Counted from the first letter of the stretch, positions 11,930-23,139 are shown. The stretch is 64,000 nucleotides of DNA from Platanthera guangdongensis (GCA_039583875.1 CM077159.1:103067287-103131286), one strand, 5' to 3'. The notes: generated from the letters alone by a model not told the origin. Made by a program: numbers and translations.

Positions 11930-12405
11930 TACACGCCATGGGACACGGGCGTGTCGGGGGGGGGGGGGGGGGGGGGGGGGGGCGTGTCAGCACTGTACAT
12001 GATGTGATCCGACGATTTGATACTGGTTTGACGTTACGGTTGTACATGGGGGTTGTCACGGGCGTGTCTCTATCGACACGGGCATGTCAGAGGGCGTGTC
12101 CAACAGGTCGATCTGGGGACGGGTCGCGTCCAAAAGTTGCAGCGCTGTCTTATTGGGCCAGGTGGAGGAGTCATGCCCGTGTCCCAACTTGACACGGGCA
12201 TGTAGGGTCGGGTCGACGAACGTCGATCGCGAAATCGTCGAGCTGGCGTGACACGGGCTTGGTCATGGGCATATCATATTTGACACGGGTGTGTCGTAGG
12301 GCGTGTCACCCTTTTTTCTTCAATTGCAGCTTGTTTCACTGGATTGAATGTACATGCCTAGGTCACGGGCGTGACCTAAAGTACACAGGCGTGTACTATG
12401 CAAAT
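11930..12405. repeat. CACGGGCGTGTC motif array in U3 of LTR C, with a 27-base G-run
   Basis: Many copies of (GA)CACGGGCGTGTC and half-sites occur, together with TCGACGAACGTCGA and TCGTCGAGCTGG near 12215-12245. A run of 27 G at 11956-11982 is flanked by GCGTGTC on the left and CGTGTC on the right. The array fills the first 600 bp of the LTR in element orientation. Confidence 0.88.
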
Positions 12406-12568
12406 TTCGACAAAATCTGTAAAATTTTAAGAAATTAAAATTAAGGTAAGTTAGAACCTTTTTTTATAAAAAAGAAACGTTTTGTAAAGAAAATTAACTA
12501 AAAATAAAGGAAATAAACAAAATGACTAAATTTATGTACATAAAAAAATGTATAATTACAACTCATCA

Positions 12569-12583
12569 AATACCACCAAACTT
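12569..12583 (-). other. Polypurine tract of element C (degenerate)
   Basis: On the minus strand AAGTTTGGTGGTATT lies directly before the LTR start TGATGAG. It aligns with D's AAGTCTGGGGGTG. Confidence 0.55.
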
Positions 12584-14150
12584 AAGATTTTGCTATTCCA
12601 GAGCAAAAGTTGGAGATGAACTTATAATTTATTAAACAAATCCTAAGTTTAGCTACCGCTTGTATTAATCGATAGAAAGATCTAAATAAACATCCGTGGT
12701 ATAAAAGTTAAGTCATAAATTATGACAAAAATTTAAATAAAGGAAGAGTTTCAGCTAAAAACTTCTGATATAATCAAATAGATAGCAAAAAAAATTTATT
12801 TGTTAGGTTGACGAAAGTAGATTCGATTTATGAAAACTTTAGCTTATAAGAAATAAAAGAAATAATTCAATTTAAGAATTATGCTCTCAAAAAGATTTTA
12901 AATTAATTCACGCATCATTTGAAATTGGCGGAGGTGGATGTTGTGGTTTATGAATAGGGCTTTGGTTTTAGAGGCGAGGGTATATTTTTTCGCTCGAACC
13001 TCTAATGAAATTTGTTTTTTTGGAATATGGATGTTTAGGAAAATGAAATCTTATTTTTCATAACATAATATTTTTTTAAAACTTCATAATAACCCAATGT
13101 ATATGTATATGAGTAATGAATTTTATCCTCTTACTCCGTAACATATAATCTTTTTAAATATTTGATGCCTATGTTTACGGAACGAAATCTTATTCCCATT
13201 GACATAAGATCTTTTAAGGATCAAAATCATGATAAGTATGACATGGAAAAAAAGAGGAGATAGATTTTTTTAGAAAGAAAACTTGGTTTAATAAAATATT
13301 TTTGAGAGCAACCTTTATAAATTAAACGTTCCTAAATTTCAAAAAAACTTGAAGTAAACACAATTGAAATCTAAGGTTGTTATGTTCTAACAAAAATAAA
13401 TGTACAACTATTTATATGAGTTAGAAGTGGTGCTGAAAACAGGTTCCTTGTCTAAAAAATTAAGCATAAGAAATTCTTTAGAACTTAACCCCAGATATCT
13501 AAATCTATTAATCTCCAATTAATAAACGAATAGTAAACAAAAAATTAATAAAATTCACTTATAAATAAACTAGCAACAAAATTTTTGGAGAGTGAAAAGG
13601 GGTTAAGAATGAGACATTCGATTTATTTGTTACATAATAAATAATGTTTTTGCGATTTTAGGGTTTTTATCTTTTTTTGTGTTTTTGTTTTATTATCTTT
13701 TTTTTAGAGTTATTCTCTTTTTAGGATTTTTTTATTTTCTAATTAATAATTTTTTGATTTTTTTAAGCCTCTTAACAAGTTATTTACAAGAAAGTGGAGA
13801 GAAAGTGGTGTTATTTATAAAGACGAGAGGGGTAAAGAGATTTTTATCAATTTTTTTGAGTTATTTTCTTTTTTTTTGAACCTTTTGTTTTATAAGTTTT
13901 TTTTTGTTTTATGAATTTTTTGAAAGAGAGGGGAGAAAGAGAGAGGGTTTTTACAAAAGAAGAGAGGAGGGAAAGAGAGAAGTTTTTTACAAAAAATGTA
14001 CAAAGTAAAAACAACAATTTTTTTGAATTTTTTTTGTTTTCTAAGTTTTTTCTTAAAAAAATTTTGTGTTTTATGAATTTTTTTGAGTTTTTGATTATAA
14101 AAACAAGCAAAATATTTTTTGGAGTTTTAAATTTATGCATTTTTTTGTAG

Positions 14151-14265
14151 TTTTGTAAGTTTTTTTATTCGTGCAGAATATAAAAGTGCAAAATAGGAAA
14201 ACTTATGCAGTTTTGTAAGTTTTTTTATTAGTGCAGAATATAAAAGTGCAAAATAGTATAATACC
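14151..14265. repeat. 60-bp tandem duplication in element C
   Basis: Two nearly identical 60-base units begin 'ttttgtaagttttttta' at 14151 and 14211. They accidentally extend an open frame on the minus strand. Confidence 0.85.
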
Positions 14266-15241
14266 CCCATAGTTAAAGTTAACATTATCTGCAATGTTTC
14301 AATCGAAGTATGCAGAAAGATAATAGACAAAATAAAATATGTATAAAAATAAAAAGGGAGGGTAGAAGCTTCCCTAAAATGAGTTCGGGGAGGCCCAATT
14401 GGAACCCTGCATTTATTTAGAAGAAATAGCACAAATAGAACAAAAAAGAGATAAACTCGTTGAAAAGGGTGCGGGTGGTAGGGGGCAAGTGTGTGTGAAT
14501 CGTAAGCTAACGTCTTAGCTATATGAGCACGATAGATATGAGATTCCCTAGCGCCCACAAATGTGTGAAGCGCGCTGAAGCGAAAAAATAGAGATATAAT
14601 AGTTAATTATAGAAAAATTTTATTTATTTTCAGTATTTAGTATTTTTTGTGGTAAAACATTTTTGGATTTTTGAATAGAAAGAAAAGAAGTTAAAAAGAA
14701 CATATATACGAGAATGTTTTTGTGGTTTTTAGGAGGGGATTGTGTTTTTTCTTTAGATATATACATTTTAAATCACAAATTATGAGATATATTTTTTGTG
14801 TTTTTAAGTAGGGTTTTTTGTAGTTAGTTTTTTTCATAATTTTTTGGGTTATTTAGTTTTTTTGTGTTTTTTATTTTTGTGTTTTGTGGGTTTTTAGTTT
14901 TTTAAGTTTTTTGTTAGGTTTTAGTTTTTAGGTTTTTTGTTTTGTTTTTTTAGTGTTTTCATAAACAAATAATGAAAATTTGTTAAGTTGTTTTTAGAGT
15001 TTTAGTTTTTTAGGTTTTTCATTACAAAAACAATGAAAATTTTATTAGATTTTATACTTGTTTCAATTTTTTATTATTTAGATTTGTTTGTTTTATTTTT
15101 TATTTTCAATTTTGTAGTTTTATAATGGTTTTTGGAAACATCGCTATTTCATTTTTTTGTTTTATATAGATAAATTTGTATCTAAAATAATAAGTAGAAA
15201 ATACACTCTCTTTTTTTTCTTTAATTTTTGTATTTAAGTGG

Positions 15242-15244
<3 letters not shown>

Positions 15245-15272
<28 letters not shown>

Positions 15273-15273
15273 G
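15245..15273. repeat. (TTA)n microsatellite
   Basis: About nine uninterrupted TTA/ATT units within the AT-rich interior of element C. Confidence 0.9.
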
Positions 15274-15364
15274 TTATGCTGGCCATTTGTTATAGATATG
15301 TATATAAATAAAAATAGGTAAAATTAATAGATTTAAAGAGTTTGTAATAACGACACGAAAATTT

Positions 15365-15381
15365 CCCCGGCAACGAAGCCA
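15365..15381 (-). other. Primer-binding site of element C (Athila/Tat type)
   Basis: On the minus strand TGGCTTCGTTGCCGGGG follows the LTR end after a short AT-rich linker. It differs by one or two bases from the TGGCGCCGTTGCCGGGG site common to plant Athila/Tat elements. This fixes the minus-strand orientation. Confidence 0.8.
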
Positions 15382-15390
15382 AAAACTTGA

Positions 15391-16248
15391 TGTGATTAAA
15401 ACTCCAAAAATTAATTAGGACACGCGGCACCCCGGGCAGTTTATTTAAAAAAGCGGATTTGGTTTTATTTAGGAAGACGGGGCACGCAGATTTATTATTT
15501 GGATATAAAACAGGTGAAATCGAGTTTTAACGAAAGGAGACAAGTGCACATATCCCGTGTAGTACAGGATATTCCGGTGAGCAATATTGGGGTCATATTG
15601 TTCTCGGACTCTGGTTGATTATTTCTACTCTTCGCTGGAGGGGACTATTACTTTACCGAAAATTATCTTGTTGTGATAATATTTATACATATATAAAAAG
15701 AAAATAAAAACATTAAAGATGGAGCCGATGAATATCTTAGCGCACCTGTATCGAATCGAATTTGAACGAAAAATAAACTTCTAATAAAAAGAGATTCTAA
15801 ATTTCGAATTAATTTAGGCGGAGATTTAGCCGTGGAGGTTCAACAAAAATTAGCTCACCTATCTCTAGGACTATCGCTCACCTGAACATTAAGAGTATTC
15901 GACCGGGCTCTCGTCCGACAAAGGATTCCTCTTAATGCCCGCATTACGCTAAGAATCCTGCTATTGGGTGGGGAACCCAATCTAATAGAGTTTGCGCGCT
16001 TCCTCTCTCGAGGGTTAGTGCAGAACTCCATTTACCAAGGGGTGATCGATCCATACGTATGGCCTCTCGGCTAGCTAGTGTATGTAATACGAAAATAGAG
16101 CCCACACATCGATTTGTGGTTCTACGCTTCGTAAACCCGGGACAAACGTTAAGTAATTTAATTAATTAGTAAAATAGGACAATTAATTATTTAAAGCTAT
16201 TTTATCTATCCCAATGCTCTTCGATACTGAGGGCTAAGAGCGGGTAGG
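15391..16248 (-). mobile_element. Element C: 5' LTR, first segment (interrupted by D)
   Basis: It starts TGTGATTAAAAC (plus strand) and follows 9567-10415 closely. Element D interrupts it at 16249; the rest resumes at 22589 with 'gtagccactcatc', the same words as 10419 onward in the other copy. Confidence 0.87.
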
Positions 16249-17169
16249 TGATGCTATAGATCACGGCAGTGAACCGGTCGCACAAGTAATATAAAATGGG
16301 GATTTTCCCAAGTATCGATCTCACAAGGAACACAGTAAGGTGGAGTTAATTTTGAGGAGGACTTGAGATTGAAGTCCTCAGGTCGGAGCTAACTAAGGGG
16401 GTTTTGATATTGCGGAAACAGAAAATAAAATACTATCAACTACTCCTATGCAACGCCGCTATGCGATGCTTCGCCAAGTGGGATGAAAGACTAGTCGGGC
16501 CGCTATGCACCAAATCACTAGGCGGATGGACGAGAAGGCTAGCAGATGAGGTGGTTAGAACGGCGGAATGAGGGTCGAAAGCACCTCTTCGCAACGCACG
16601 CCACTAGAAATTGCTAGTGCGGCAAGGGTGGATGGTGGTGGATGGATATATGGCGCAACTCAAGTAAATAACGAAAACAGACAATCACATAGACATAATT
16701 ATATAAAATCGTTTACACACTAAGCATACTTCATCAATATAAATAAAGTTAAACACCAATATTCAACAAGAAAGCAAGTACAAGTCAAGAGATCGGCCGA
16801 ATCCGAAGTCTTGCTGAGGATTCACGGTTGGAATCGTCGGGTTGTCATTCCGCGTCCAAGCTCGGTCCTCAACTGCTTCCGGGATAGAGAAGGGCTGTCA
16901 CCACCTTTCAATGGCCCATCTTCTTCATCTCACGATAGCGGACGAAGTTTGCTAGCTTTCCTTTGCTTGATGGCTATGGCGTCAAACCCTACTTGAAGCT
17001 CATGGATGAAGGAGAAGGCCGGGAGGAAGCTCCGACTCGGATTTGGCGGTGAAAGCTTGCCCGGAGCACCTCCCTAGGGTGGAAGATGAAGGGGAACGAC
17101 AGAGAAGGCAGAAAACGGCGGAGGAAATGGGCGATCTGCGGATCTTTCCGATTAGGGCGAGACCTGCAC

Positions 17170-17177
17170 TATTTATA
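17170..17177 (-). promoter_or_regulatory. TATA box candidate of D, 3' LTR copy
   Basis: TATAAATA on the minus strand, about 10 bp beyond the palindrome array. The identical site is in the 5' LTR at 21952-21959. Confidence 0.65.
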
Positions 17178-17187
17178 CAAAAGCAGA

Positions 17188-17545
17188 AATGAACAATGCG
17201 CACGATCACAGGCGCACGACCAGTGGTCGTGCGCGCTATGTCCTGTGCTCGTGCGCACTGGCATGGAATAACAGGAAGAAGAACTGGGATAATGGGCACG
17301 AGTAGTGGCGCACGACCAGTGGTCGTGTGCACTTAGTCCAATGATCGTGCGATTACCCAGACAGGACTCCGGAAAAGAGGAATCAATGCACACGATCAGT
17401 GGCGCACGACCGATGGTCGTGCGCAATATGTCCAGCGATCGTGCGCTTACCCAGGCTGATTCTGGAAAACGAAGAGTAGTGCGCATGATCGGGGGCGCAC
17501 GACCAGTGGTCGTGCACATTGAATCCCATGATCGTGCGCAGTATT
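17188..17545. repeat. Nested palindrome array in U3 of D, 3' LTR copy
   Basis: Four units of about 80-90 bp. Each has an inner inverted repeat with arms GCGCACGACCA and TGGTCGTGCGC one base apart, and outer arms GCGCACGATC and GATCGTGCGC. Single substitutions distinguish the units. Confidence 0.9.
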
Positions 17546-17815
17546 CCTGTTTCACCACCATCCCGGAACACGCACACGACCCCTGTACCGAAAGGAAAAA
17601 CCAATCACTAATCTGTGCAGACATTCCAAACAATCACAAAAAGGGAGTACAAACTATAAAAATAACAAACTACACAACCATGGGCATAAATGTGCACTTC
17701 CTATGGAAATAAAGATAAGATGAGATATGAACGATATAGAACTAAAAGTGAAGTGCAACCGTGTGAAAACTAGCCCAGATGAGTCCGAAAATAGGTATAA
17801 AACATGGACTCATCA

Positions 17816-17830
17816 CACCCCCAGACTTAA
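17816..17830 (-). other. Polypurine tract of element D
   Basis: TTAAGTCTGGGGGTG on the minus strand, directly before the 3' LTR start TGATGAG. The 13-base core is repeated at 18341-18353 and 19240-19252. Confidence 0.8.
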
Positions 17831-19564
17831 CTGTTTGCGCGTCCCGAGCAAACAAAATCTAAGCAGATAGGGAAAATTACTAGCTAACAAAGAAATTGAA
17901 AAACAAAGTACCATGCGAAGTCGCATGCTCGCGTGCGTAAAAATACAATAGAGAAAATTTCTAAGTATACAGAATAGTTTATATTTTTCACAATGTGTAT
18001 CAAAATTTTATTACTACTCAAAAATAGAATCACGGTGAATCATCCGGTCATGCGTAGGGAGAAAGTAGACTAATCGCTAGGTGAGCATTGCCAAAGATCA
18101 GGGCTCGGGATAACCTCCAAAGGAATCCACCAATGTCGGTGACCATATGCTTGCCCTTTCGCATTATCTCCACGACACTGGTTTGGTTCACACACGAATC
18201 AGTAGGACTGTAGGTGAAGAGATGAGGCTTGGGTTTCGGTGAGGTAAACAAGGATAAACCTGAAAGCTATGCACCTAACCCAAAGGAGCTAGTATGAAGG
18301 GAATCCATCAGCTAACCAAAATATATGCGGGTACACCACACCCCCAGACTTAACTTTTAACATATGGGTGTGTGCACCGCCTACTCCAAATATAATCACA
18401 TTTCCCAAAAAGATTTTCAATTAAACTTTTTCTTTTCACTTTTTTTTTCTTTTCTTTTTCTTTAAAAATATTTTTTTTTCATTTTATTTTCACAGTTCAG
18501 CAGATATAAACTTGGGAGCACTTCCACATTTTCACAAATAATAACACCACATCACATCCCAACATGAAAATGTAAAACTTTAAAGCTCAACTCGGGAGTG
18601 CGACTAGGATTGGCTTGGAGGCTTTGGTGAAATCATGGTGGAGCTGAATCAAAAGGAGGGGTAGGCACAACGGGGCTAGCAAGGACAAGACGTTAGCAAC
18701 GGTACAAAGCTCAACCGGGCCAAAATGATGGCCTACATCATGCTCATGCATGACTAACCTATACCCATGCTTCAAGAATAGCTTGGGGCAAGTTCTTAGC
18801 CAACGAGAAAGACTATCCATCCTCCAGACTCGAGCAATACAAAACTAACGACCGTCTACACACATCCCTAAGCTACCGTCGGATTCACACCGGATTCACC
18901 AACCTTTGAATAGAATAAAAAGTCTTTACGCAAATGGAAAGATATAAAACTATAAGCATACAGAAAAATTAAATCTACTCGAATTTCTACACGAGACGAG
19001 AGCAGTTGACTAGGATCACAACAAGGCCAACATTTTACTCCGTCTCACAATCCTAAGCCAGCACCATAATTTTACCAAATCTAACGAAGAAATGAGTTTA
19101 ACTCGCAGCACGCAAAAATCTAAGCACGCGCTCATGTGGGTGCAGTGGTGTGTGATGCAATGAACTAAGCAAAATAAAACAATAAAGGCTTCTAGTATGC
19201 ACATGAGATGCGCACTTGCAAAAGGTAACAAAACTAGCTCCCCCAGACTTAAACTAAGCAATACAGCAGAAGATAGAGAAATCAAAATCATAAAGAGCTA
19301 AGGGAAGAGGTTACCCAATGCTCAGCTAGTGAGCATACCAGAAGAGGCGTGGAAACTAAAGCAGTCCCGCCATACGAAGAATCAGAACCCTGCCAATGCA
19401 ATTTGCCAAGAATACCTGCAGGGGTGAGCTCCGCAAAAACAAAACAAAAATATACAAAAAGAAATGATAAAATAAAATAGACAGGAAAATAAAAATGCAG
19501 GAAATAAAAGATAAGTACTGGGGTTATTGTCATCCCAGCACGACTTATTACATTCTAAACAGTT
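17831..19564 (-). other. Element D: 3' untranslated part
   Basis: About 1.7 kb between the ORF stop and the polypurine tract. No conserved coding motif was found. It holds two extra copies of the polypurine word (18341-18353, 19240-19252) and a T-rich tract at 18420-18490. Confidence 0.7.
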
Positions 19565-20788
19565 CTAGCTAATGGGCCTATGAAATAAAAAGTGCACAGG
19601 TAACTGTTCCAATATCCGTTTCGGTAACGGGTACCGATATGATGATAGAACAGTTACCCCTCTACCTAAATAATAATACCTGCCGAACACAGGTAGAGGA
19701 AATAGGAAGTAGGATGAGGAGGAGGCCTGGTCCTCACTCATCTCACCACAAAACAAATCCTTGCCTAGCAAGGTATCGTCTATCACAGGCCCGCAGGAGG
19801 CGATGACAATGGCATGATCACAAAGCTCATCATCATCCCAACGTACCTGTGGAGACTCATCCTGCACAGGCTCAGATAAAGAAGGGGGATCAAGTAATAA
19901 AGGAGATGAATAACTAAAAGAATCAGAAATAGGGGGAGTGGTCCCGGTCTCACTCCCAGCAGGATCCAAGCAGAGATCATCGTCGGTATCATACGAGTCG
20001 TACCGAGGAGAATCCGAGAACTCGAGGTCCGCGGTGGTAAGAAGAACGGCCTCATCCAATAAGGAGGTGCAAACCTCCGCATCGGAAATAGGGTATTCCT
20101 CATCCCACCGGGGTGCGTAAAAGGGTTCCGAAAATCCACCTTCTCCGTCGGAGATAGAGGAATCATCATCCCACTTCGGCGCCACCTCAGGCACCGAATC
20201 ATCAACAAGTACGACATCATCAACCGACTCACAAGAAAAAGGAATAGCACAATCCGGCAAAAATTGCGGAGGGGCAAGGCTTCTCTCAAAATCAAGCACT
20301 GAATGAGCAGGTCCCATCGCAAAATCATTCGTTGACGCCACCCCGTCGACGACCGGAACAATCTCATCGTCCCATACAGCAGCGTCCATGAGTTCCTGCT
20401 CCACTTTTTGTTGGCTAACACCAGAGTGATCATCATCACTCAAGGAAAGCTCGTAAAAAGGGATCGAGGGACCCATGAAAGAGCTGTATGCGGCTAGAGA
20501 TTCTTCGGTAATCTCAATGGGTAGAGAATGAGCAAAGTGCGTTATGTCAGTGTATGGGTCAGGCAACACCCTGGTAGGCATGTCCACAACAGTCTTCCGC
20601 GAACGGGAGGTTGTTGGGAACACGCCCTCAGAGGGAGAAGGCTTGCACAAATGAGGGCAATCCTTCAACATGTGGCCCACACCTTGACATAACAAACACC
20701 GAATGCAATGCTCGGCATTCATAGCTGTAATGGCATCGATGGATTGGCGCAAAGTGTCAAGGATACGACACTCAGCATCAGGATCCAT
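19565..20788 (-). CDS. Element D: zinc-knuckle and acidic protein, 407 codons, intact
   Basis: I do not recognise a named family. The ATG at 20788 (MDPDAECRIL) is chosen because it is the first one and lies about 210 bases past the primer site. Residues 31-44 form a perfect CCHC zinc knuckle, CLLCQGVGHMLKDC (C-x2-C-x4-H-x4-C), as in retroelement nucleocapsids. The remaining 360 residues are rich in Asp, Glu, Ser and Pro with no protease, RT or integrase motif. There is no capsid domain before the knuckle. The frame is unbroken, unlike all other coding remnants in the window, so it may have been kept by selection or simply be young. As the only ORF of D, it suggests a non-autonomous element making a Gag-like RNA-binding protein and borrowing enzymes. 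Its role is inference. Confidence 0.75.
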   Translation of the reverse strand: MDPDAECRILDTLRQSIDAITAMNAEHCIRCLLCQGVGHMLKDCPHLCKPSPSEGVFPTTSRSRKTVVDMPTRVLPDPYTDITHFAHSLPIEITEESLAAYSSFMGPSIPFYELSLSDDDHSGVSQQKVEQELMDAAVWDDEIVPVVDGVASTNDFAMGPAHSVLDFERSLAPPQFLPDCAIPFSCESVDDVVLVDDSVPEVAPKWDDDSSISDGEGGFSEPFYAPRWDEEYPISDAEVCTSLLDEAVLLTTADLEFSDSPRYDSYDTDDDLCLDPAGSETGTTPPISDSFSYSSPLLLDPPSLSEPVQDESPQVRWDDDELCDHAIVIASCGPVIDDTLLGKDLFCGEMSEDQASSSSYFLFPLPVFGRYYYLGRGVTVLSSYRYPLPKRILEQLPVHFLFHRPIS

Positions 20789-20998
20789 CACGAATAAAAA
20801 TAATTGCTGAAAAAGTGCTAAACAGCTAAAATGAAAATAGCACGAATTTGCGATCTAAATCAAAAATCAGAAAAGGGGAAAAAGAAATAAGCAAAATAAA
20901 AATTCTAATAACAAAAGCAAATAAAAAAAATGATATGCACAAATGGAAAAGGGCTTCAATCTATAATCTCCCTCTCCAAAAACTCACACGACTGTGTT

Positions 20999-21015
20999 CC
21001 CCGGCAACGACGCCA
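20999..21015 (-). other. Primer-binding site of element D (Athila/Tat type)
   Basis: On the minus strand TGGCGTCGTTGCCGGGG follows the 5' LTR end after a six-base linker. It differs by one base from the common Athila/Tat site. Confidence 0.88.
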
Positions 21016-21951
21016 AAAACTTGATGCTATAGATCATGGCAGTGAACCGGTCGCACAAGTAATATAAAATTGGGATTTTCCTAAGTATCGATCTCACAAG
21101 TAACACAGTAAGGTGGAGTTAATTTCGAGGAGGACTTGAGATTGAAGTCCTCAGGTCGGAGCTAACTAAGGGGGTTTTGATATTGCGAAACAGAAAATAA
21201 AATACTATCAACTACTCCTATGCAACGCCGCTATGCGATGCTTCGCCAGGCAGGATGGAAGACTAGTCGGGCCGCTATGCACCGAATCACTAGGCGGATG
21301 GATGAGAAGGCTAGGGGATGAGGTGGTTAGAATGGCAGAATGAGGGTCGAAAGCACCTCTTCGCAACGCACGCCACTAGCAATTGCTAGTGCGGCAAGGG
21401 TGGATGGTGGTGGATGGATAAATGGCGCAACTCAAGTAAATAACGAAAAAATACAATCACATAGACATAATTGTATAAAATCGTTTACACACTATGCATA
21501 CTTCATCAATATAAATAAAGTTAAACACCAATATTCAACAAGAAAGCAAGTACAAGTCAAGAGATCGACCGAATCCGAAGTCTTGCTGAGGATTCACGGT
21601 TGGAATCGTCGTGTTGTCATTTCGCATCCAAGCTCGGTCCTCAACTGCTTCTGGGATAGAGAAGGGCTGTCACCACCTTCCAATGGCCCGTCTTCTTCGT
21701 CTCACGATAGTAGACGAAGTTTGCTAGCTTTCCTTTGCTTGATGGCTATGGCGTCAAACCCTACTTGAAGCTCATGGATGAAGGAGAAGGCCGAGAGGAA
21801 GCTCCGGCTCGGATTTGGCGGTGAAAACTTGCCCGGAGCACCTCCCTAGGGTGGAAGATGAAGGGGAACGGCGGAGAAGGCGGAAAACGGCGAAGGAAAT
21901 GGGCGATCTACGGATCTTTCCGATTAGGGCGAGACATGCACTATTTATACA

Positions 21952-21959
21952 AAAGCAGA
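21952..21959 (-). promoter_or_regulatory. TATA box candidate of D, 5' LTR
   Basis: TATAAATA in element orientation. The nearest palindrome arm ends about 10 bp upstream. As the 5' LTR copy it would drive the genomic transcript and the ORF at 20788. Confidence 0.68.
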
Positions 21960-21968
21960 AATGAACAA

Positions 21969-22340
21969 TGCGCACGATCACAGGCGCACGACCAGTGGTC
22001 ATGCGCGCTATGTCCTGTGCTCGTGCGCACTGGCATGGAATAACAGGAAGAAGAACTGGGATAATGCGCACGAGTAGTGGCGCACGACCAGTGGTCGTGC
22101 GCACTAAGTACAATGATCGTGCGATTACCCAGACAGGACTCCAGAAAAGAGGAATCAATGCACACGATCAGTGGCGCATGACCTATGGTCGTGCGCAATA
22201 TGTCCAGTGATCGTGCGCTTACCCCAGGCTGATTCTGGAAAACTAAGAGTAGTGCACACGATCGGGGGCGCACGACCAGTGGTCGTGCGCATTGAATCCC
22301 ATGATCGTGCGCAGTATTCCTGTTTCACCACCATCCCGGA
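21969..22340. repeat. Nested palindrome array in U3 of D, 5' LTR copy
   Basis: Four units with inner arms GCGCACGACCA / TGGTCGTGCGC and outer arms GCGCACGATC / GATCGTGCGC, matching 17188-17545. Unit centres lie near 22000, 22090, 22185 and 22278. Confidence 0.9.
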
Positions 22341-22588
22341 ACACGCACACGACCCCTGTACCGAAAGGAAAAACCAATCACTAATCTGTGCAGACATTCC
22401 AGACAATCACAAAGAGGGAGTACAAACTATACAAATAACAAACTACACAACCATGGGCATAAATGTGCACTTCCTATGGAAATAAAGATAAGATGAGATA
22501 TGAACGATATAGAACTAAAAGTGAAGTGCAACCGTGTGAAAACTAGCCCAGATGAGTCCGAAAATAGGTATAAAACATGGACTCATCA

Positions 22589-23139
22589 GTAGCCACTCAT
22601 CAGAATGGGGACGGAATTAGAAATAAAGTGATAAAATGAAATCAGAAAATAAAACTGAAAATGAAAGTAGTAAAATAAAGCAGGAAAGAAAGCGGTAAAT
22701 TGCAAGTCCTACTCAAACAAGTAGGCGGAAATGAAAGAGAGTCCTACTCAAATGAGTAGGAGAAAATAAATGCACACACGCACACACTCTACATAAATGA
22801 AAACACACACACACACTCAACTGAAATTAAAAACTCTCACACACAACTCATACTCAAATGAGTAGGCGAAAAATTAAGGCGAGTCCTACTCAAACGAGTA
22901 TGAGAAAATAAATGCACACACCCACACACTCGATAGAAATAAAAACACACACACATGCACTCTATTGAAATTAAAAACTCACACACACAAGTCCTACTAA
23001 AATGAGTAGGCGAAAAATTAAAGCAAGTCCTACTCAAACATGTAGGAGAAAATAAATGCACACACCCACACACTCGATAGAAATAAAAACGCACACACTC
23101 TACTGAAATCTAAAACTCCACTCTATAGAAATAAAACAC
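22589..23139 (-). mobile_element. Element C: 5' LTR, second segment, truncated by N
   Basis: It continues the C LTR after D and matches 10417-10970, including the CCTACTC/GAGTAGG hairpin array at 22700-23045. It stops at 23139, where the next base pair starts the TG of element N's LTR, so about 1.6 kb of the C LTR is missing. Confidence 0.85.

Larger units (their letters stand above)
9567..12568 (-). mobile_element. Element C: 3' LTR (minus strand), about 3.0 kb
   Basis: On the minus strand it starts TGATGAGTTG at 12568 and ends at 9567. The first 850 bp (plus order) align with 15391-16248 and the next part with 22589-23139, which together are C's other LTR. The same family occurs as the solo LTR at 33132-36397. 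Landmarks are the CACG array and G-run (11930-12405), a TATA box, the hairpin array (10528-10875) and long CA-rich microsatellite-like sequence (10590-11130). There is no coding sequence. Confidence 0.87.
12569..15390 (-). mobile_element. Element C: internal region, no coding capacity
   Basis: About 2.8 kb, very AT-rich, with long T and A runs. On the minus strand it begins after an Athila/Tat-type primer site and ends at a degenerate polypurine tract next to the 3' LTR. I found no gag, protease, RT or integrase motifs on either strand. The longest frames (14133-14558 minus, 13679-13879 plus) are low-complexity. It looks like a large non-autonomous (LARD-like) element that would need enzymes from a relative. 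Confidence 0.75.
16249..17815 (-). mobile_element. Element D: 3' LTR (minus strand), 1567 bp
   Basis: Both LTRs of D measure 1567 bp and run TGATG...CATCA. By eye roughly 5% of the first 340 bases differ between them, so the insertion is the youngest well-preserved one here but not recent. The flanks GTAGG (16244-16248) and GTAGC (22589-22593) fit a 5-bp target duplication with one mutation; uninterrupted copy C reads GTAGC at this spot. Open frames in it come from the palindrome array and are not genes. Confidence 0.92.
21022..22588 (-). mobile_element. Element D: 5' LTR (minus strand), 1567 bp
   Basis: Same length and ends as the copy at 16249-17815. In element orientation it starts TGATGAGTCC at 22588, carries the palindrome array (about 22340-21970), then TATAAATA at 21959-21952, and ends CTATAGCATCA before the primer site. 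Confidence 0.92.

Noticed and set aside
11754..12192. Frame with a run of Gly or Pro
   Set aside because: Translation of the 27-base G-run and palindrome array in LTR C.
14133..14558. 141-codon minus frame in element C
   Set aside because: AT-rich, contains a 60-bp tandem duplication giving repeated text, and shows no retroelement motif; probably chance.
17000..17712. Several overlapping open frames of 60-154 codons on both strands in LTR D, repeated at 21772-22485
   Set aside because: They come from the palindromic array: the motif lacks stops in several frames on both strands and gives the same HDHWSCA-type text each way. They lie in U3 upstream of the TATA box.
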